This document shows positions 59,193 through 64,000 of a stretch of DNA of 64,000 bases, piece after piece. This stretch comes from Leifsonia sp. fls2-241-R2A-40a (GTDB lineage Bacteria > Actinomycetota > Actinomycetes > Actinomycetales > Microbacteriaceae). Below the pieces are notes generated by a model. That model had not been told where the DNA came from. It worked only from the letters and a program-made list of their open reading frames with translations, and did no database searches. The stretch spans positions 1,054,001 through 1,118,000 of the forward strand of contig NZ_JARVRS010000001.1 in the NCBI RefSeq assembly GCF_030209575.1, given 5' to 3'. Numbering within the stretch: the stretch's first letter is position 1; each line of letters begins with the position of its first letter. The translations under genes and the position numbers were made by a program.

Positions 59193-59663
59193 TCAGGCGG
59201 GAATCGAGGTGCGGGTGTTGACGACGTCGACGCGGGCGTCGATGAACGAGTGCACGCTCTCGTGGATGTGGTACTGCGTGTGCGAGAGGCGGTCGCCCCG
59301 GCTGTGCAGCAGTGCGCGGGCGGCGGCGCGTCGGGCGCGGATGCGGCCCAGCGCGACCCCGACGGCGACCACCACTGCGAGCACGACCAGCGCCCCGGCC
59401 CCGTCGACGACGGCGCTCCACGACGGCTCGACCACCGTCAGCGCGACCGCCCAGGCCGCGGCCGTCACCGCGAGCAGGGAACCGCCGCTCCACAGCGCGC
59501 TCCGGGCCAGTCGCAGGGGCCGGGCCGCGAGCACTGCACGAGCCTCAGCGGACTCGCGCTCGTGCTGCCGGCGCCGTTCCTTCGCCCAGTGCAGGTCGCG
59601 CTCGTGGCGCCGGGCGAGCAATTGGGCCTTGTCGTGGGCATGGTTGTAGGAGGTGGTGTGCAC
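59193..59663 (-). CDS. Hypothetical membrane protein, 156 residues
   Basis: A protein with a highly charged, His- and Arg-rich first 50 residues (AHDKAQLLARRHERDLHWAKERRR), two membrane helices at about 58-78 and 85-105, and a basic linker leading to a final segment rich in His (HTQYHIHESVHSF). No family recognised. The start is a GTG with AAAGGAC upstream. It stands alone upstream of the lipase gene on the same strand. Confidence 0.7.
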   Translation of the reverse strand: MHTTSYNHAHDKAQLLARRHERDLHWAKERRRQHERESAEARAVLAARPLRLARSALWSGGSLLAVTAAAWAVALTVVEPSWSAVVDGAGALVVLAVVVAVGVALGRIRARRAAARALLHSRGDRLSHTQYHIHESVHSFIDARVDVVNTRTSIPA

Positions 59664-59890
59664 GATACGTCCTTTGCGCGTTCGGGTTCTCCCGCGGGCC
59701 GGTTCTTCGGGTCGGCGTCGCGGGGCTCAAGACAGTAACTCGGGTGTGACAAGCGCGAGCATAGCCAGAAAGACCGGTCTGTGGGTCGTTTGGAGGACAA
59801 GAGGCTGTACCCCAATCCGGGCGACATGGATGCCGTCCACCGCACGCTGTTAGGGTGTGCCTTTCCGAACGGAGTCCGGAAGGGGAACGG

Positions 59891-60943
59891 ATGCGCAGAC
59901 CGCTCGTCGTCGCACTGCTGGCCGTGGCCGTGGTGCTCGTCGCGGTCGGTGTCGCCTTCGCTGTGACCGCGGGCGGTCGTACGGGGACGGCTCCTGCGGC
60001 TGCCGGGACGTCGGCGACAGCGTCTCCCGGCGGCACGGCGACCGCCGCCGCCGGGCCCCGATCGCCGGCGTTCGCATCCACCCGCCTCTATCTCGACCCG
60101 AACACCGAGGCGGCGGCCGCTGAGAAACGGTTCAGCTCGGACGGCGATCCCGCCGCCGCCTCCTTCGCCGGCCGCATCGCCGAGGTTCCGACGGCGGTGT
60201 GGCTGGGCGAGTGGTTCCAGGGCGACCGGTTGTCGACCGAGCTCCGGAACGATATCGCCGATGCCCGCTCGCAGAAGGCGACACCCGTGTTCGTGGCCTA
60301 CGCGATCCCCAACCGCGACTGCGGCGGGTACTCGAAGGGCGGCCTCGCCGCCGACCAGTACCTGCCCTGGATCCGCAGCATCGCATCCACTCTCCGGGGC
60401 AGCGACGCGGTCATGCTGCTGGAGCCGGACTCCCTCGCCATGCTCTCGGAGCCCCAGTGCGACGGCACCGCCGCGACACGCTTGCCGCTGCTGCGGTCGT
60501 CGGTGCGCATCCTCGAATCCGCCGGCGTCTCGACCTACCTCGACGGCGGGAACGGCCGCTGGCTGTCCGCTACCCAGCAGGCCTCCTGGCTCACGCAGGC
60601 CGGGGTGAAGGATGCGCACGGTTTCTTCACGAACGTGTCCAACTTCGATACGACGCAGCACGAGCGCGACTACGCGGGGCGTCTCTCGTCGAAGGTCGGC
60701 TGGAAGCACTACGTGATCGATGTCTCCCGCAACGGCAAAGGGTGGACGGGCACGTGGTGCAATCCCCCCGGCGCCGCCCTGGGCGAGAACCCGAAGGTGA
60801 CCGAAGGGTCGGGCAGCAAGCTGGATGCGCTGCTCTGGGTGAAGCACCCGGGAGTCAGCGACGGAAGCTGCAACGGCGGGCCGGCCGCGGGGGTCTGGTG
60901 GCAGGCAGGCGCAGAGGCGCTCGTCCACGGGAAGGAGGGCTGA
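59891..60943 (+). CDS. Glycoside hydrolase family 6 endoglucanase/cellobiohydrolase
   Basis: A 350-residue inverting beta-1,4-glucanase. The N-terminal helix at about 5-26 is a signal or membrane anchor, followed by an Ala/Thr/Ser linker (to about 58). The GH6 domain shows RDCGGYSKGG at 142-151 with Asp143, the acid Asp180 in LLEPDSLAM, NVSNF, and the C-terminal WVKHPGVSDGSCNGGP with the base candidate. Disulfide cysteines occur at the usual places. The domain is the compact GH6 form without a binding module. It would cut cellulose or related glucans outside the cell. ATG 59891 follows GGAAGGGGAACG. The next gene begins two bases after its stop. Confidence 0.95.
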   Translation: MRRPLVVALLAVAVVLVAVGVAFAVTAGGRTGTAPAAAGTSATASPGGTATAAAGPRSPAFASTRLYLDPNTEAAAAEKRFSSDGDPAAASFAGRIAEVPTAVWLGEWFQGDRLSTELRNDIADARSQKATPVFVAYAIPNRDCGGYSKGGLAADQYLPWIRSIASTLRGSDAVMLLEPDSLAMLSEPQCDGTAATRLPLLRSSVRILESAGVSTYLDGGNGRWLSATQQASWLTQAGVKDAHGFFTNVSNFDTTQHERDYAGRLSSKVGWKHYVIDVSRNGKGWTGTWCNPPGAALGENPKVTEGSGSKLDALLWVKHPGVSDGSCNGGPAAGVWWQAGAEALVHGKEG

Positions 60944-60944
60944 C

Positions 60945-61373
60945 GTGACCGCCTGTGAACGGCTCGCCGAGGCGTGCGCGGGGATCGCAGCGCGCGCCGC
61001 CGGTTCCGGCGAGTTCCTGCGCGAGCTCGGACACGAAGTCGCGGGCGTCCGCCGCGGACCGCTGTGGTTCCTCGACGCCGGTCGCGGTGGTGCGAACCGC
61101 ATCCGCGGCCGCGGGTTCCGCCGCCACGTCGACGACGGCACGGAGGGACAGGCGCGGCACTTCGCGGGCATCGTCGCGGTCGCGGCGCGGCTCGGGCCGC
61201 GTGCGACGCGCTGGCTCTCCATCCACGTCGGCCGGGATGCGCCCGACTCGGCCGACGGGCGGCTGACCGACCACGCCGTCGACTTCGTCCGCCTGATCCT
61301 GGCGGGCGAGCTCCCGCTCGAGGAGACGGACGCCTGGGTCCGCGCGACGATCTGCGCGGGGTCCTCCGCCTAG
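60945..61373 (+). CDS. Hypothetical protein coupled to the GH6 gene
   Basis: A 142-residue soluble protein starting CERLAEACAGIAARAAGSGEFLRELGHEV, then RRGPLWFLDAGRGGANRIRGRGFRRHVDDGTEGQARHF, which looks like a nucleic-acid or ligand binding basic loop, and a helical end. I do not know the family. GTG 60945 follows GGAAGGAGGG, which lies within the end of the GH6 gene, so the two are made from one transcript. It overlaps the convergent alpha/beta hydrolase gene by four bases at their stops. It has no export signal, unlike the GH6 enzyme. Confidence 0.7.
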   Translation: MTACERLAEACAGIAARAAGSGEFLRELGHEVAGVRRGPLWFLDAGRGGANRIRGRGFRRHVDDGTEGQARHFAGIVAVAARLGPRATRWLSIHVGRDAPDSADGRLTDHAVDFVRLILAGELPLEETDAWVRATICAGSSA

Positions 61374-62266
61374 TCCGCCTTGTCCGTCCTGTCGGTCTCC
61401 GGCAGGTGCGTGCCGCGGTGGATCTCGTACAGGGTGGCGTGCCCGGGAGAGTCCGGATCGTCGACGATGGGCTTGTCCGCCATGAACAGCCGGATGGCGT
61501 GGGCCAGCTCGCCCGGATGACTGAAGTTGATCGCGTGCGCAGCGCCTTCGATCCGGACCACCAGCACGTGGTTGTCGGTGGCGGACGCGATCGCCTGAAC
61601 CCGGTCCGGGTGCGGCAGCAGCGGGTCCCGGTCGCCGATCACGACGAGGGTGGGCAGCCGCAACTCGAGGAGCCGCTGCAGCGAGGGGTAGTGCGTCATG
61701 GCGCTGAACAGCTTGAAGGTGCTGGGCACCCCGAAGCGCAGATAGTCGGGCGTCGCGACCCGCATCATTCGCGGTGGTTCCCGGCCGCCGTCGCGGGTGA
61801 GCTGGCCGACCGCGCGCCGAAGAGGGCTGTTGTAGGCGCCGCCGGCAGGCGATACGAGGATGGCCCGCTCGAGCCGCTCGGGATAGTGGTGCGCGAACTC
61901 GAGGATCACCGGACAGCCCATCGAGTTCCCCACCAGGGTGACCTTCTCGATACCCCGGTCGTCGAGGAAGCGCGCGGCTGCATGCGCCAGGTCGGGGATG
62001 TCGAGGCCGTTGGGCACCTTCCCGCTGCGACCGAAGCCGGGCAGGTCGGGCACGAGCGTGTGGAACTCGTCGGCGAGGCGTTCGGCGGTGGGCAGCAGGT
62101 AGCGCCCGGAGAGTCCGAAGCCGTGCACGTGCATCATGGCCGGCGCGTCGGGCGGACTGGGCGACTCCCGGTAGAACACGTCGACGCCGTCGACCGTGGT
62201 CCACCGCTCCGCCAGACCGGATGCCGGGCGCCTGGGAAGGCGCCTCGGCGCGCTCGTCGTTCCCAT
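61370..62266 (-). CDS. Alpha/beta hydrolase
   Basis: A 298-residue serine hydrolase. The nucleophile Ser is in LVGNSMGCPVIL, the oxyanion region is HVHGFGLSG, the acid Asp in IGDRDPLLP and the His in EGAAHAINF. This GNSMG form is seen in C-C bond hydrolases and esterases of the MhpC-like group; the real substrate is open. The start 62266 is the ATG nearest the domain. It is preceded on the same strand by the HAD phosphatase (49 bases between them). Confidence 0.88.
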   Translation of the reverse strand: MGTTSAPRRLPRRPASGLAERWTTVDGVDVFYRESPSPPDAPAMMHVHGFGLSGRYLLPTAERLADEFHTLVPDLPGFGRSGKVPNGLDIPDLAHAAARFLDDRGIEKVTLVGNSMGCPVILEFAHHYPERLERAILVSPAGGAYNSPLRRAVGQLTRDGGREPPRMMRVATPDYLRFGVPSTFKLFSAMTHYPSLQRLLELRLPTLVVIGDRDPLLPHPDRVQAIASATDNHVLVVRIEGAAHAINFSHPGELAHAIRLFMADKPIVDDPDSPGHATLYEIHRGTHLPETDRTDKAD

Positions 62267-62315
62267 ATGGCCGATGATCCTCGCGGCGGGCACGCTCGCG
62301 CAATGCTCTTGTGTG

Positions 62316-62945
62316 TCAGGCGAGGAGCGCCCGGAACCCCGCGTAGTCGGTGAGCCGGCCGAGGCCTGCGGTCGTCGCGGATTCGTGTCTTCCCACCACG
62401 ACGGCACGCGCGCCGGAGGCGACCGCGGCGGCCAGCCCGGCCTCCGCGTCCTCGAAGACGACGCAGTCCGCGATCGGCACGCCGAGGAGTTCGGCCGCGC
62501 GCTGGTACCCCTGCGGGTCGGGCTTGCCACGCTCGACGTCCTCCGCCGCCACCAGCACCTCCGGCACCGGAACGCCCGCGGCGCGCATCCGGGCCACGGC
62601 CAGCTCGCGCGGGGCGCTCGTGACGACCGCGACCGGTGCGCCCTCGGCCAGCAGCCGCTCGAGCAGCGCCACCGCGCCCGGGATCTCCACGATCCCGTCG
62701 GTGCGGCTCACCTCCTCGGCGACCAGCTGACGCACGAGTCCGGCCCGTTCGACATCGCTCAGCGCCGGCAGGAAACGCGTGACCGTATCCAGGGCCTGGC
62801 GCCCATGCGAGTACGCGAGCAGCGCCACCGGGTCGATGCCGTGCCGCTGCGCGAACGCCGTCCACACGGACTCGACGACCGCCGTCGAGTCGACGAGCGT
62901 CCCATCCATGTCGAACAGGAACCCGGCCGCCTCGATCTCATCCAC
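62316..62945 (-). CDS. HAD-superfamily phosphatase (HAD-IA, sugar-phosphatase-like)
   Basis: A 209-residue HAD hydrolase. Motif I is FLFDMDGTLVDST at about 9-21, motif II is VTSAPRE, motif III Lys is in ERGKPDPQGY, and motif IV is VVFEDAEAGL. The helical cap inserted after motif I places it in subfamily IA, like sugar- and glycerol-phosphatases of the GPP1/DOG1 sort. It works in the cytosol on a small phosphorylated sugar or polyol, and the precise substrate is not readable. Confidence 0.94.
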   Translation of the reverse strand: MDEIEAAGFLFDMDGTLVDSTAVVESVWTAFAQRHGIDPVALLAYSHGRQALDTVTRFLPALSDVERAGLVRQLVAEEVSRTDGIVEIPGAVALLERLLAEGAPVAVVTSAPRELAVARMRAAGVPVPEVLVAAEDVERGKPDPQGYQRAAELLGVPIADCVVFEDAEAGLAAAVASGARAVVVGRHESATTAGLGRLTDYAGFRALLA

Positions 62946-62990
62946 CTTCCGAGCTTAGGAGACGTGCTGAGACCGAAGCGGCCGGGTCGC

Positions 62991-64000
62991 TCACACCAGG
63001 GCGCCCGAGAAGCGCGCCGGGCGGAACGTGTCGAGCAGCGGCGACTTCTCGCCGGTGAGGATCTCGCGGGCGAGCAGTTCGCCCGCGATCAGCCCCAGGG
63101 TGGCACCGCTGTGGGTGAAGGCGACGAAGTAGCCGGAGAGCTGCTCCAGCTCGCCGAGGACGGGGTCGCCGTCTCCCGGGATGGGCTTGCCGCCGATTCC
63201 GAAGCCGTCGAGCGCGAGCGCGGGGTTGCCGGCGAGCACGCGGGACGCCTCCTCCAGCAGACGGTCGACGACGCCGTCCGGCACGGTGACCGAGCCGTCG
63301 TCGCCGACGATCAGCGCCTCCTCCGACCAGGCCGAGTCGAGGGCGAGCGCGCCGGACGGCGTCGGGCGGACGGCCACGTTCGGCGTGTTGAGCACCGCCT
63401 TCAGCTCCGTCTCGACCGGCTTCGTCCAGACCAGGAGGGCCGTGGGGCTGCCGTCCTCGATGGTGATGCCGTGCTCGGCCACCTGAGCCGGGACGTCCGG
63501 ACCGGTCGCGAGCAGTACCGCGTCGCCGCCGAAGCGACGGCCGTCCGCGGTCAACGCACCGACGGCGCGGCCGTCCTCGACCAGGACCACAGCGCGCCCG
63601 GCGCCGGTGACGAGACGTCCGCCGCGGGCGGTGAACTCGGCGGCGAGGAACGCGATGAGCGACGGCAGGTCGACCCAGCCCTCCCCGGGGTTGAAGATGG
63701 CGCCCTCGGCGGCGAGGGCCGCGGGGTCGACGCCCGGCGTCCACTCGGCCACGTTCGAGGCGGTGACCCACTGGGCGTCGTAGCCGATCGAGCGCTCGTG
63801 GTCGAGGATCGACGCGAAGGACTCGCCGTCCGGCGCCCAGGTCAGGCCGCCGTCGAAGCGGAGGAAAGCCGACACGTCGGAACGCGCCGCGAGCGTGCGG
63901 TAGCGGTCGATCCCGAGCTGGCGGAGGGCGTGGTACTCCGGCGAGCGCAGGCCGGCGGTGTTCAGCCACGAGAGCGACCGCCCGCTGGCGCCGCTGGCCA
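62991..64000 (-). CDS. FAD-dependent amine oxidoreductase (DadA-like), 5' end cut by window
   Basis: The C-terminal 336 codons of a DAO-family flavoenzyme; the start lies beyond position 64000. The reading begins with ASGASGRSLSWLNTAGLRSPEY, equivalent to the GxSxxSxxWxNA loop just after the FAD-binding site, and continues through GWVDLPSLIAFLAAEFTARGG, VLLATGPDVPAQV, and ends YFVAFTHSGATLGLIAGELLAREI, the classical C-terminal FAD-contact region. Such enzymes oxidise D-amino acids, glycine or sarcosine. The ATG at 63875 is internal. Confidence 0.88.
   Translation of the reverse strand, partial: ASGASGRSLSWLNTAGLRSPEYHALRQLGIDRYRTLAARSDVSAFLRFDGGLTWAPDGESFASILDHERSIGYDAQWVTASNVAEWTPGVDPAALAAEGAIFNPGEGWVDLPSLIAFLAAEFTARGGRLVTGAGRAVVLVEDGRAVGALTADGRRFGGDAVLLATGPDVPAQVAEHGITIEDGSPTALLVWTKPVETELKAVLNTPNVAVRPTPSGALALDSAWSEEALIVGDDGSVTVPDGVVDRLLEEASRVLAGNPALALDGFGIGGKPIPGDGDPVLGELEQLSGYFVAFTHSGATLGLIAGELLAREILTGEKSPLLDTFRPARFSGALV

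Noticed and set aside
1-64000. CRISPR arrays, insertion sequences, rRNA genes, prophage
   Set aside because: No regularly spaced repeats, transposase motifs, rRNA sequences or phage structural genes were recognised anywhere in the window.

Overview
The window is high-GC DNA packed with genes that carry actinobacterial hallmarks: strong G/C bias at third codon positions, GTG and TTG starts, TIGR02569- and DUF3072-type proteins, a CGNR zinc-finger regulator, and actinobacterial-style sugar ABC importers without their own ATPase. The gene set best fits the family Microbacteriaceae (Leifsonia-like). That placement is an inference from gene content, not from a marker gene.

Layout. 1-17664: housekeeping and detoxification genes. 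These are the end of a GyrI-like protein, an aldo/keto reductase, a DJ-1/PfpI protein, a cysteine-free HesB-like protein, a zinc alcohol dehydrogenase, a heterodimeric ABC exporter, a RecQ-like helicase, two SDR enzymes, a quinone-oxidoreductase-like MDR protein and a dienelactone hydrolase. 17693-17765: tRNA-Arg(ACG) with a strong terminator. 17871-26239: a cell-surface locus. On the minus strand it holds a propeller-like exported protein with a non-LPxTG sorting tail, a 54-residue LAVTG peptide, a secreted S1-type serine protease, an exosortase-like membrane protein and a sortase. On the plus strand it holds a processive family 2 glycosyltransferase, a secreted SGNH hydrolase with a duplicated C-terminal domain and an orphan sigma-region-2-like protein.

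26337-43040: sugar use. A LacI regulator, with two palindromic operators beside its start, faces an operon of two permeases, a binding lipoprotein and a GH35 beta-galactosidase. A second importer (39303 down to 36131) runs into a LacI-type sensor that has no DNA-binding domain and is start/stop coupled to a ROK regulator. It diverges from a VOC protein - aldo/keto reductase - tautomerase - GH1 beta-glucosidase operon. Together these suggest import and intracellular hydrolysis of beta-glycosides, possibly aryl-glycosides.

43065-51508: small hypothetical genes, a methyltransferase, a possible small-peptide/membrane-protein gene, two EamA exporters flanking a CGNR regulator, and an LLM-class monooxygenase next to an O-acetylhomoserine sulfhydrylase-type enzyme (sulfur metabolism). 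51703-64000: an aromatic-ring FAD monooxygenase behind a striking palindrome, a YgiB/YgiC-like pair, an MBL-fold hydrolase, a TIGR02569 kinase, an IclR regulator, a secretory lipase, a GH6 glucanase, an alpha/beta hydrolase, a HAD phosphatase, and a DadA-like oxidoreductase cut by the window end.

The most unusual material is the mixed sortase/exosortase surface locus next to a polysaccharide synthase, and the regulator pair in which an HTH-less LacI sensor is fused by translation to a ROK repressor.
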